DNA of 64,000 bases from Pisaster brevispinus. Its lineage: Eukaryota > Echinodermata > Asteroidea > Forcipulatida > Asteriidae. Location: the NCBI GenBank assembly GCA_023634235.1, contig JAMKCF010000019.1, positions 2,914,001 through 2,978,000 of the forward strand, written 5' to 3'. The notes below the pieces were generated by a model, which saw only the letters and a list, made by a program, of their open reading frames with translations, was not told the origin of the DNA and did not search any database. Of this stretch, positions 45,938-56,557 are shown in pieces (within the stretch, counting starts at the first letter, position 1; every line of letters starts with the position of its first letter). The translations under genes and the position numbers were made by a program.

Positions 45938-46116
45938 GGCTCGATTTCACCAAAAGCACTAAGATTCATCTTGAGATGAGTTGTCAATATTGCAATTAGT
46001 GATTTGCTTAGCAATTTAGATTGGTACACGGTCAATCCAATAGCTCTTTGCTTAGCAATTAAGATTTAAGTTGATACGCAGTTAAGATCAATCTGGGCTC
46101 TTTGTGAAATCGGCCC
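45938..46116. mobile_element. MITE with GATTTCAC..GTGAAATC termini
   Basis: The left end GGCTCGATTTCACC, then AAAAGCACTAAGATTCATC, is inverted at the right end, GATCAATCTGGGCTCTTTG, then TGAAATCGGCC. Internal TTGCTTAGCAATT motifs are repeated. A fragment of one terminus lies at 55,455-55,488, directly beside another MITE. Confidence 0.7.
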
Positions 46117-46179
46117 ATGGAGTACCGGTATGCCTACTGCGTTTCGTCGCGCATGTTCGCGCAAGTCTAGTAACGTGTG

Positions 46180-46350
46180 GGCGTGACGTCAGCGCGCCGT
46201 ACAGATACCTCTCGTCGCAAGGCATTCTGTGAAAGAAAAAAAAACTAAACAAATGGCGCGGTAAGATCGTACACACTGGGAACGAGGTTGGCGTGACGTC
46301 CGCGTGTGAAGTTCTCCAGCATGGTGAGCAGTAAAACAGTGACGTCGTCT
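46180..46350. promoter_or_regulatory. CpG-rich stretch with three CRE-like sites
   Basis: GTGACGTCAGCG (about 46,182), GTGACGTCCGC (about 46,293) and GTGACGTCGTC (about 46,341) lie within 170 bp of CpG-rich DNA. TGACGTCA is the CREB/ATF consensus. There is no adjacent gene, so a promoter role is conjectural. Confidence 0.25.
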
Positions 46351-46487
46351 GAGAAGGATCATCCTATTAGTGGTATCATTTCGATGCCACTCACCACCAG
46401 TCTGTGGACCCCAATTCCAATCCCGCCTCAGACCAGAGCCTCGCTGGTGGATTGAAGGTATTTTAGTGCCGTCCATTACACTAAACA

Positions 46488-46700
46488 CTCCCGGGTCAGA
46501 TTAGACTCGGATCCTAGGGCCTTTCTCAAACCTCGGCTTGGGCTCCGTCTCCGGCTTGGGCTCCGTTATAAATTGTTGGCGCAGCGTGTATTTGTATCAC
46601 ACGGAGCCGGCGCGGCACGGAGCCCCGGCACCAAGCCGGAGCCCAAGCCGAGGTTTGAGAAAGGCCCCTAGGTTCCAGGGCGCCTTGACACCCATTTCCT
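46488..46700. mobile_element. GGGTCA-family element interrupted by a foldback
   Basis: ACACTCCCGGGTCAGATTAG at the left and GGTTCCAGGGCG at the right look like two halves of one GGGTCA-family element. They are separated by the palindromic insertion at 46,513-46,672. Confidence 0.4.
46513..46672. mobile_element. Foldback element, 160 bp, GC-rich arms
   Basis: CCTAGGGCCTTTCTCAAACC, then TCGGCTTGGGCTCCG, is mirrored at the right by CGGAGCCCAAGCCGAGG, then TTTGAGAAAGGCCCCTAGG. It is bordered by CCTA(GG) on both sides, a possible short target-site duplication. No coding capacity. Confidence 0.75.
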
Positions 46701-48217
46701 CCCCCAAAATCAGCAAAAGTCAATCAAACAACTTTTTGATTACTCCAGTTATTACAAAAAAAAATCCTAAAATTCATCACCTAACCTTAAAAATTGTTGA
46801 ACATCAATTCGTAGTGTTTTATTCTACTTTTATTATTCTTGATTTGGCCGTTGATGCAAGAAAATAACATACAGGCTGCAATCTATATATGCCTGTAAAA
46901 GTTGTTGTTCTCTGTCATTGATACGTGCAAGTAACTTGTGCATGACAGAAGAAGTCTGGACTCTTTGACTCTTTTGCAAACACGGGATGTCGTGAGTGAC
47001 ATTGTCTCTAAAGTCACACAAATAGGAACTATCAGAATGTAAACGTCCGGACATTGCAACATTATCTTCAAATGTTTTTGATTAATCACCGCGGCCCACA
47101 ATTTGTAACTCGGGGCTTGTTTACTCAATAATATAGCTCTGACAGCAGGGAGGATGCTATCCACACACATTCATTCGGGTTTGTATAATCATTTTGTCAA
47201 CGGGTGTCTCAATTTCCTTCAGAAAATTCCAAGGCATTTACACATAGTCCAGTATTGATTTGTTCCCAATCTAGTCAACTGAATTACAGATTCTAATACC
47301 GAATGCTTAGGGGCTACTCATTATCCGGAGGGGGATGGTAGGGAATAAATATAAGAAAGAGGGGAAAATGAATGAGATGGGCAACCGGGGGGGGGGGTCA
47401 GATTGTGATTACGGCCCTTGCTCCATGGTCGCACCGCGGCTTTTTATCGTTGGTGGATCAGGAGACAAGGAGACAGGGAGGAGGGTTTGCTGAACGGGGA
47501 ACGGGGAGGAAATGAGCACAGAGCTGGGAGAGGATACCCCTGGCCCTGACGGTATGTAAAACAACTTGGGTTCAAGGGATTACCAGTGACTGGCCTGCGG
47601 GACCAGTTTGTCATTTCAGTAGTCTGCCAGCCTTTTCAATGGTCCACTTCGTTTACGGTTTTCTTTCAACACTGTCATTTTGTACGTGTATACCGCAGTT
47701 TGAAACCGTTATGAACAATCCGTAATTACCAAAGTTTGAACCCTACCTTTAAGTCAAACAAGAATCAACGTTGACAAAATGAGCAACACGAGGTTTGGTT
47801 GTGACTGTGTAGATTGATGTGAAACAGGGAATGGTCGTTAATTCATGATCTGTCTCCAAGCCAAGATGATTTCAGCGTCTCAAAAGTAAAATTTTTCGAA
47901 ATTCAATCTTAAAAGCATTTAGGAGTTATGATCAAATTCCTGATGACAAGCCATAATTTATAAATGAAAGGCTTTATTAATACACTGGGAAAGGAGTACA
48001 TTAATGATGTAATCGACATTTTTTGGTTGAAATAATTTTTCAGTATTTACTTGGGACGTGTTTTTATTCAACGCAATCTGCAACATGGTTGTTAGATGTG
48101 GATGGAGTCCATTTGGAAACCGCAAATAATAATCTGACTTAAGAAGCGATAGACTACTCTAATCAACACGGTTATAAGGGTAGGGAGAATGGCCTGAATG
48201 GACCCCTTCTCTGTAAA
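46701..48217. other. Non-coding, no gene seen
   Basis: A short - strand match to the terminus of the 26-kb MITE lies at about 47,727-47,757 (TAATTACCAAAGTTTGAACC on +). A G8 run is near 47,388. No gene. Confidence 0.45.
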
Positions 48218-48435
48218 AAAAAAACAAACCCAAAACCCAAGAAACAAACAAACAAACAAACACCCCAACAAACACCCCCAACAAATTAACAAAAACCCCA
48301 CTACCCCCAACATATCAACAAACAAAAAGACAAACAAACCCCAACACCAAAACATCTCGACCAAAAAAAACAAAAAACAGCATCAACAACAGCAACAGCA
48401 AACAATCAAACAAATAAAACAAACAAACAAAACAA
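48218..48435 (+). repeat. A/C-rich simple sequence (CAAA, CAACA, CCCC)
   Basis: AAACAAACAAACAAACACCCC- and ACAACAGCAACAG-type text is almost free of G and T. Open frames through it in both directions are compositional. Confidence 0.8.
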
Positions 48436-48840
48436 AGCAAATCACACATGGATTTATAATTATTCATATCTTCAGACCCACAGACAGTGATTGTCGGCTA
48501 ATGAGGACCCTATAGGTAAGTAAATAAATACATATAAATCGGAAGGGAATTTGAGTTTCACAAATCCAATTGCCAAACTCTCGTCCAGGTGACGTTCGTC
48601 AAATTTCAGGACTATTTCAGTTGTCACTTTTCTTTTCAGTACGGTAAATCGACCATTGCACGTGCCAGACAAAATATCGCATGGCTTGAAGCAGGCACTT
48701 CGTCCCTGGAAAACGAGCTGCTCGTAACCTACATTCTACAACCAACAGCTACTTACTTTAGGATTCGGTGCAGCTACAAATATTTTTTTCACAGAAAGGT
48801 TTCAATAACAACTGAAGATTTCAGGGGACATTAATAATGT

Positions 48841-48925
48841 CGAACAAGGTGCAGAGACATGGACTACCACCAAACGTCTCGAGAAAAGACTAAGGGTGAC
48901 AAAGACGGTACTCAACTTTCATCAA
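48841..48925 (+). mobile_element. Second fragment of the RTE-like LINE
   Basis: ACATGGACTACCACCAAACG, then TCTCGAGAAAAGACTAAGGG, nearly repeats 49,641-49,720. The frame is broken soon after. Confidence 0.65.
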
Positions 48926-49590
48926 CGAAAAAAAAGAAGGTCTGTACTCTCCGCCCCGTAAACTCATCCACCAACACTATCTAGAAATCTATAATGAAAT
49001 TATTATGAGATGGCCCCTTTCTGTCATCTCAACTCAACGGTGGTGTACGTACTAAGAAGACCCCTTTCCGCTCCACCGTACACCGAGAACACAGCCCGCC
49101 TTAAAATACAAAAAGGGAAGACAGGACTGCGTTTTATTAAACGCCCTCAGCTAAGTATGGTCGAGTGTAGCTAGCAGACCGTGTTGAATATTATAGAGTA
49201 GTCTGAAATGGTTCACCGCGTGAAAAAAGGCACGGCAGGGAGGATCATAATGGCGGCTGTGGGTGTCTGCGTGATGTGCGGGACTTTTTGGCGATCAGCA
49301 TAGAATTGGATTAGTTTTGCTGAAATAAGAATAAAAGGACACACAAGCGGAGATGTTTTACATCTAGTTTGTGACACGGCGTTTGCACTTAAACCGAAAA
49401 GGTCTGGATTGAAAGGTACTGAGGATTAACTCCATCCATCTACACTAATTGCCAGACAGTCTGAGGGTGGATACCGCGGTGTGGCACCTTGATGAAGTCA
49501 GAACCCTAAACGTAGCCCGGACCAAAACATAGCCCCTTAAAATGATATCTTTAATCTAAACGCAAGGCAACCCTTCCAATATCCCTGAAA

Positions 49591-49932
49591 ATGCAGGTAT
49601 TCGAACAGTGCATAATACCTGTCCTAACTGGTGCCAAGACATGGACTGCCACCAAACGTCTTGAGAAAAGACTAAGGGTGACAGAGAGGGCTATGGAAAG
49701 AATAATGATAGAGGTAACAAAGAAGGACAGGGTGAAGAATGTGGACCTACGGAAGAATTCAAGAGTGCGGGATATTATTAAGACCATTAAATCAAAGAAG
49801 TGGAGATGGGCAGGTCACCTAGCAAGGAGGTATGCGAGCAGGTGGGCATGCAAACAAGCCATTGGACTCCAAGAAACCGAACAAGAAAAAGAGGGAGACA
49901 AAACAAGATGGAGAGAGGAACTAAGGACATAG
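49591..49932 (+). pseudogene. RTE-type LINE reverse transcriptase, C-terminal fragment
   Basis: The 113-codon frame has the order typical of the region after the RT domain in RTE-like non-LTR retrotransposons. It begins EQCIIPVLTGAKTWTATKRL, then LRVTERAMERIMIEVTKKDR, then KWRWAGHLARR, then TRWREELR. Intact elements usually have YGAETW where this has TGAKTW. The 5' part (endonuclease, catalytic RT) is absent, and a poly-A/T tail is not evident. It is a 5'-truncated, inactive insertion. Confidence 0.75.
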
Positions 49933-50670
49933 GCCTATTTGGGGCATTCCTTGGCAACAGACAGCTCAGGATAGAGTGAAACATTTGGTGCTCGATATGG
50001 GGCAAGGTGGCACCCCCTCCCCCCCCCCATTGTGTCTTCATTGTGTGCTTGGAATCTCAGGAATTCTTCAGAGGATTTTAGGGGGGGTACTTTTGTACAT
50101 GAGAAAAATAGTGTGTTAAAGTATGGGAACATGGGGGGGGGTCCTCTGCCCCATATCGGACATGGTATAGAGTAAAATGGAGAATTTGTGAACAGGCTTT
50201 CCTCCTGCAGTGGAGTGAAATAGGCCAGAAAGAAAGAAAGAAAAACAGAAAGAAGAAGCTAACATCTTTCTGCAACCGGAAATTCTTCATCACCTTTGAG
50301 ACATCGGCCTGCTAGTCTACACGTTTCACATTTTCAAGACAGAAAACGAGGTTATAACTTCATAACTGGTGGTTCAACTACCTTACTCTCAGCCAAAACA
50401 TAGGAAAAGAGCTAAAAGTCCCCCCCCCCCCCCCTCCGAAAGGATATCAAACTCCTATGCGAAGACAGGCTTCATTTATGGACCGGGCATGCATGAAGAA
50501 CTGCATGCTAGACTTGTGTGAACGGCCACCTCGGAAGTCCAACTCTTTGGGTCGCCAGAAGCAAGGACCGATAAGACTGGAAACTGTCACTCTTGTCCTT
50601 CCTAAAATGCGGCCTAATACAGACATCATTTAAAATATATATATATGTTTGTGTTTGTTCTTGTTTATGC
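49933..50670. other. Non-coding, no gene seen
   Basis: C-rich runs lie at about 50,020 and 50,421, and a GAAAGAAAGAAAG stretch near 50,230. No domain is found in any frame. Confidence 0.4.
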
Positions 50671-50702
50671 CTCTGACGAAGGTCCGGTCTGGATCGAAAG
50701 CT
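50671..50702 (+). other. Hammerhead-ribozyme-like motif (Penelope-type remnant)
   Basis: CTGACGA (50,673-50,679), an extra A, GGTCC, loop GGTCT, GGATC, then GAAAG. GGTCC and GGATC pair with one G-U, giving stem II. The extra A at the base of stem II and the lack of a matching stem III suggest a decayed motif. AT-dinucleotide repeats flank it on both sides. Confidence 0.4.
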
Positions 50703-51189
50703 AAGGCCATCTCCCCTACTAATTTTATATATATATAAACCAATATTTCTGATCTTGATTATTTCTAAGACTTCTTCAAGAGACGCTTACGCAAGCTAAT
50801 TATTAAAATAGCCAACTATTTTGAGAAAACCTTCAAACTTGCCTCAATGGTGTGGGGGTGGGGGCCTAGGACAGCGCAAACGTGACTTTAATCCAAACGT
50901 AGCCCGATTAAGAAATACACATGAAGGTCCGATAAGGAAACACCATGTCAAAACAACGCATGAAAGGAGAATTCGACCGTGACGAGAGGTCATAGACGTG
51001 ATTCGAGGCCACTACAAAAACTAATTAATGCACTTAAAACCTTCAACGTTGTCGTTCAGGGTGTCCCGTCCATATTTAACGCAAAGGTAGTATAAGCACC
51101 TCCAAATTCATTGGTTTTTAGGCATATTTTGTCCGAATCCGGAAGAGATCAAATTGAAGCATGGGAGATGTGGACATAAAAAACACCTC
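50703..51189. other. Non-coding, no gene seen
   Basis: Mixed sequence starting with an ATATAT run. Nothing is recognised. Confidence 0.4.
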
Positions 51190-51347
51190 ATCCGGGTCAG
51201 ACTCGGATTGCGGGTCCCGTTGGTCCGGACCCATTTCCGGATATAAGGCTGACCCGGGTCACACTGACCCCCAAATAGGTCAGGCTCTGAGGAACTTGAG
51301 ATCCGGGTCAATTCTGCACCAGGAGTACACTATAAACGACCAATACA
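51190..51347 (-). mobile_element. GGGTCA-family element
   Basis: Words such as CCGGGTCAGACTCGG, GCTGACCCGGGTCACACTGA and GGTCAGGCTCTGAGG occur densely. The right end, inverted, is TATAGTGTACTCCTGG, then AGAATTGACCCGG, matching the left end of the 45.29-kb copy. Confidence 0.6.
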
Positions 51348-51797
51348 GAGAAAAATATACCCTCTTCCAAAATGTAAGCCCGTCTATTAAACGTTAGTAG
51401 TAATTACAAACATTTTAGCACTTACTAGTAAATCATTTCAAATGAATGACCGATCAAACATAGGCCTATTATTTTGAAAGCCACTCCCGAGAAGATGAAA
51501 TTCGGTTCATGTTAAATTACAGACTCAAATCCGCAGCAAAGTCGTCACCCTACCCTAAACGTAAGCCTGTCTATATAATAACACAAAGGTAATCTGAAAT
51601 GTATACGGCTCTGTAACACAATCCAAATTAATGTCCGGGAAAAGTCAACATTTTTTTTCCAAAGCTCTCCCGAGAAAGGAGAAATCGGGCAATGTTATTC
51701 ATTGAACACAGGATTGGCCCACATTATATCACCATACGGTTTTCACCGCGACTGTGTCACCGACCAATCTTTAGTAGACTCGCTAGGGAGTGGACCC
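51348..51797. other. Non-coding, no gene seen
   Basis: Nothing recognised; CpG content rises from ~51,720 into the candidate exon. Confidence 0.4.
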
Positions 51798-51965
51798 ATG
51801 TCGCCGACGGCAAGGCACGCTGCTTCATCCAGCTCGTCTTCTCAGAAACTAAAGAGCAAACCGAGCCGAGGACACGAGCAAAACGAGGCTCGCCTAACTC
51901 CCCGAGGGGAAGTGACGGGGTACCCGGCGAAAAGGAAAAAAAACGGGTCCAGCGCACTCAGCTAA
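51798..51965 (+). CDS. Candidate 55-codon coding exon, unknown
   Basis: From the ATG at 51,798 the frame reads MSPTARHAASSSSSSQKLKS, continues with a basic KPSRGHEQNEARLTPRG stretch and ends PAKRKKNGSSALS, stop. The Ser6 run and the PAKRKK basic cluster look like the disordered, nuclear-targeted N-terminus of a regulatory protein, and the DNA is locally CpG-rich. The frame extends open upstream to about 51,702. No clear splice donor fits; a GGG|GTACCC at about 51,919 is possible. An overlapping 135-codon frame (51,692-52,099) is less protein-like. I cannot name it. Confidence 0.3.
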   Translation: MSPTARHAASSSSSSQKLKSKPSRGHEQNEARLTPRGEVTGYPAKRKKNGSSALS

Positions 51966-53494
51966 TTAAAACACCAGAGAGGACGGTGCTGCAGTTGGCA
52001 CAGCGCCCCTCGTGCATGCCCAACATAATACATGTGTTTTTCCCAACAGTTTATCCAACGCAAACCAAACACAAGTCCATGCCTTGTGTGTTTGTCTAGC
52101 TATTTTAGTCTCCACTGTTGGAAATATTGACCCACGCCGAGTCACGCTGTGTTTGTTTCGTAAAATCAGAAGATGTACCAGATTTTGATGCAACCTTAAT
52201 TAGCGGTTCATTTGAACGGCTACAAAACAAACTAACCACGTGTTGTGTAACACTATAGCCTTGTATATCACAGTTTTCATTCTAAATATAAGTTTGTATT
52301 TCAAGTATTTCTTTCAAATCAGCAGTATAAGTATAAGTTATTCGTTTGTTTTCCTCTATGCATTTTCCTGGTGTGATCAAAATTAGCTTTACAAACAGCT
52401 CTGGGAATAATGTCTGATGCAAATTGCGCTAATCATGCTCGACTTGTGCAAACAAATCCGATGCAACTCCGCATTAATTGCGTAAAAGGGAGACCACAAC
52501 TTTATTGGAAATGCAATTAGTGTGGTTTGCTGCCGACAGCACAGTGGAATCTACCTAATGGGGATGTCTAGGGATTGATGCTCAACCACGTTTTTTTTAC
52601 AGATTTAAAATTCGAAATTTTCAATTGTGTTCATTTAGCACAGCAGGTGTAATTTTCATGAAAAGTACTCAAAAAATATATATTATATTTAAAAAAAACC
52701 AAAAAAAAAAACCAACGAATGTTCATTTGGCGAGAATTAATTTAATCTTTGAAATCAAAGATAAATTTGAAAGATTAAACCCAAAGAGCAGTTTGTGATT
52801 AAAATTTTAGGTATAAACTTTTTTTTTTCACAAGCATTTATATTATACTATTTATACTAAAGAAAACTAAAGAAAACTCCCAATACATTTTTTGCTTGAA
52901 CGTATAAGCTTGAAAATAACAAGATATCAAAGATTAGACAAATGTGATATTCGAAGGAACATTTAACCCACACATTTATTTTTTGATATAAATTTTAAGT
53001 ATTAACGGATTTTTTCATAAGCTTATGCCAAATACATACAAGACTATAGGTTTTTTTATAAGGGGGAAAATAATTACAAACAAAGTAGATAAACATTCAA
53101 AAGGAAAGAAAAAAAATGTAAAGTTTCAATTTAAACTCACCCAATTAAAAAAATCAAACTAAGAATAATCTTCCACATGTTTGTTTGTGTGTTTAAATAG
53201 CATATAATTTTAGACCTCCTGGCATCACACTTGCTTATTTTTCTTGCTGCAATCGAAATAATCACTCATACGAATTACGTGTACAAAAACCCTATCAAAA
53301 CACAGACAGCGTTTTGGGGTTTTGTTTTGCTTTCGCTTGAACGAGATCACCTTACTTGATTAAATTTCACATAGGTGGGATAGACGATGTTTTTATTGAA
53401 AAAAAAACCTGGAAGACTGGAATGTCTTTAATCTTCTAAAAACCAATATCTTGCAGAAGCTACTCTCCTAGTTTGTCTGCAAAACAGAATAGTG
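51966..53494. other. AT-rich non-coding DNA
   Basis: 52,420-52,560 is dense in homeobox/POU-like words (GATGCAAATT, GCATTAATTGC, ATGCAATTAG) and a TGTGGTTTGC Runx-like word, so it could be an enhancer. 52,670-53,170 is A/T low-complexity. No gene. Confidence 0.35.
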
Positions 53495-53745
53495 TGGTTT
53501 TTTTTTTAAATGGCGGTCGGGTTGACGTAGTGCTTCCTTTCCTCTGGTTCGAATCCCGTCTGGTGCACTACGTGGATTGGGTTTTCAGTCCCCACCTGAT
53601 TGCGTGGGTTTTCCCTGGACTAATTCTCTGGGGTTTTCCTCCCACACCCAAAACTAAAACTTCCTTCATTGTCTTCTCTCCATGGGGTTCTTGGCTAGTA
53701 CAGTGATTAAGTTCGCTTTTCTGAGAATCCTGGGCTTCACAACCA
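53495..53745 (+). mobile_element. tRNA-derived SINE
   Basis: A B-box GGTTCGAATCCCG (about 53,547) follows a weak A-box-like segment. The body then has GGGTTTTCCCTGGA and GGGGTTTTCCTCCCACACC, a pattern shared by invertebrate tRNA-SINEs. The 3' part ends in CAGATTTAAAAACAAC A-rich text. A 77-codon frame across it is not a gene. Confidence 0.55.
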
Positions 53746-55454
53746 GATTTAAAAACAACAAAAATAAACTACAAAATGAGAGAATTTTATCGCCACAGGT
53801 TATTTTTTTGACACTCTAAAAACAAGAACTGTGCCGCTAAGACAGCTGCGGGGCAGATCGGGACGTGTTGACAGGTGAGTTAATTGGATAATGGCCACCC
53901 GTCCCATTAGCGTTAACGATACACCATTGGTACGGGTAGTTGATTAATTATTGAGCCTCGATTGAACACACAGTCGCAGAAAAAGAAAGCGTTAAAGGTT
54001 CACGCAAATTTAAGTCAGAATGTAGCATCATTCTGCATCATATTCCTATCCTAGCCAACCTTGTTGATCGGTCTCACCACAGTCACCATTATTACAGCCC
54101 GCCCGGGTTCACCCTCTTTAAAATGACAAAAAACGCTGTTTTCAAAGTAAGAGCAAGGCGGGTTTTTTTTTCATTGTAGTAAGTGTACCGTACGTGTGTG
54201 ATACAGTACCGATGTTTAAAAAAGAAACACCCCAGCAAAGTGGGCTAGTCCTACCCCCTGAATAATTCCAAGATGAAATTAATGTTTAATGTTATTTTCA
54301 TTTATTTGTTTGTTTATTTTTATTTTTTATTGTTTGTATTTGGGTTAAAATCAAAGGTTATTTTGGTTGGTTACCTACACGCAGAAAGAGCACTTAAAAT
54401 ATCGTGTGAGAACGAAAGATAGACTTGTCACCAAGTCCACGTGGACTTTAGTGCGATGGATTACATTTTTGACTCCGTGATTGACTGTGATTCGTTATTG
54501 CAATTAATAGACACATTGACCCAGGTCACCTGACGTCATCATAACAATAATCTCGGTTGCCCATTTTGGAAGTTGGTGTCCCCGAGTGTTTTGCAGTGTA
54601 GTACGCATTTTAGCAGTGTAGTGCGCATTTGTTAACTTTAACAAATTATTTGTGTTATATAAAAGATGAAATCGTAATTACAACAAATTGCTATGGGTAT
54701 TCTTATTTTCAAGAGTTATGCATAAATTTATTTAAAAAGATAATTGATTTCATAGTAAAATATCATTTTTGTTCGAGTTGAGTTCTCGTTTTTGGTACGA
54801 GAGAGACTTGCACAGTCTGTAGGTTCACGTGCGAAAAATTGATCTAGACTAGACTATGCCCGTAGCAACACAGCGATCTCGTTCATAATTCGGTTGGATC
54901 ATAATGCACACGTATTCTTAGCGCAAATTACATGTTACATTAAGTCTTCACAATGTTCTAGAGAACAAAACACACACCACGTTTGGTGAAACGTGCGCAA
55001 TCGGATGCATGACCTAATTAAATTGTCCAGACCATTGCGCTTAATCTCATAGTCTCAAGTGCGTGCACAACATGCGTTGGATTTTTCCACGGCACATCTA
55101 ATTGGCACCTCGGGGGTATTCATTATTGAGATGGATATAAAAAGATGACCCCAAAAAATTTAACGATTTTTATTGAACGGGAAACAACTGAATTTGAGGG
55201 CAACATGTAACTTGTGTCAAAACGTTTATAAACGAGCCACGGAGCCTGGAATTCCTGCAGGCACAATTTGTACACAGCTCAACGGAGGGAAAAATCTAGT
55301 CTGACATTTTATTGAAATTCAACTTGTCCACTTTTGATACGAGGAAAGGGTGTACATCGCATAGTAAACATCAGTGGTTATTTATTGCAGTTCTAGTTTT
55401 TACTTTCACCACAGTAATTTGTATTATAACATCACATTGTGCTTATAAATGCAA
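53746..55454. other. Non-coding, no gene seen
   Basis: Contains GACAGGTGAGTTAATTGG (53,870), a TGACGTCATCA CRE (54,530) and TGACCTAATTAAATTG (55,010). These hint at regulatory DNA but prove nothing. No exon or RNA gene. Confidence 0.35.
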
Positions 55455-55614
55455 AGATCAATCTTAGCTCTTTGTGACATCGAGCCCAGGGCCCAATTTC
55501 ATGGTTCAGCATACCGCGCGGAATTCTGCGATTACAGGACAACGCAATTAGCACAGAATTTTACGGGCCGTAAGTGCATAATGTCTGGGGCAAGCAGCGC
55601 CATGAAATTGGGCA
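55455..55614. mobile_element. Two adjoining MITE pieces
   Basis: 55,455-55,488 is one terminus of the family at 45.94 kb (GATCAATCTTAGCTCTTTG). It abuts 55,489-55,614, a short complete-looking copy of the family at 39.67 kb. That copy has ends GGGCCCAATTTCATGG and CCATGAAATTGGGC and an interior with GGAATTCTGCG. Confidence 0.7.
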
Positions 55615-56318
55615 CAGTGTTGTAAAATGTTATGCAATACATGCAAATAGCTTTAAAGGTTAATCTCTGCTTTTAACAAAACAAATTACTCGGCAAGAAT
55701 TCATTAAATACTTCAGCCTGTAAGCTTACTAGCGGCATAAATTATATCAACTCATATGAATATTCATGAGTTTTGTTTTATCCAAGATAAGCCTTTCCGT
55801 ACTACTATATATAACAACATTCTGAGGAGAGCAAAATGTCATACGCGAGTTACTTAGACATGCAAAGCACTCGCAAAAATATTTGCACTCAGTCGAAGTT
55901 ATTTACATCACAGATGCACGCTAAAGCGCTCATTTTCATAATGCGACCCCATTGTAAAGACGAGCTAACAATGGCACGCCCAAACAAAATAAATGATTTA
56001 ATTATGCAGTTTGGGCGATGAACAAAACTCTGCAGTGAAACTGCAGTGAACCAAGATTATTCTCTGCGTGAGTCAATTAGCAGCTGCTGGGGTGGATTCC
56101 CGTTGAAATAACGTTGATGCTGCTCTCCATTGACGAATTGTAGGGGCGCGGTATTTCATAATGAATAAAGTGAAGGAAAGTGTTTGCGTGTTTTTCTTTA
56201 CAGTTCTGGAAGTTTTTTTTCCCCCACAGATTTTGCAAAACAGAAACACAGCTATACCTCTTTGAAGTGAGTTTATATTATCTGTACTGAGATCATTTGA
56301 TGTGATACAGGGTTTATA
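55615..56318. other. Non-coding, no gene seen
   Basis: Includes the palindrome ATGAATATTCAT near 55,757. Frames are below 85 codons with no domain. Confidence 0.4.
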
Positions 56319-56557
56319 CACTGCAAAAACTGTGGTGTTAAAATCGACACCTTATAGGTGTTGTCACATATAGATACCGGGGAAAAAGGAATCCAAAATT
56401 TACACCATTTTAGAGTGTTTAAATAACACTAATTTCTGCCAGCATAATCACATTAGTGTTATTCTTAAAATGATATGATGTCAATGTTGATTCTCTCCGG
56501 TATCTTTAAGTGACAACACCCATGGTGTCAATTTTAACACCCCGGTTTTTTGCAGTG
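56319..56557. mobile_element. TA-flanked MITE, copy 1 (239 bp)
   Basis: Termini CACTGCAAAAACTGTGGTG, then TTAAAATCGACACC, at the left; inverted CACTGCAAAAAACCGGGGTG, then TTAAAATTGACACC, at the right. A TA dinucleotide flanks each end (56,317-56,318 and 56,558-56,559), consistent with Tc1/mariner-type target duplication. The interior has two ATACCGG / CCGGTAT blocks. No transposase. Confidence 0.85.

Noticed and set aside
48198..48515. Asn/Lys/Gln/Thr-rich 105-codon frame
   Set aside because: It translates an A/C simple-sequence tract, with a matching open frame on the opposite strand.
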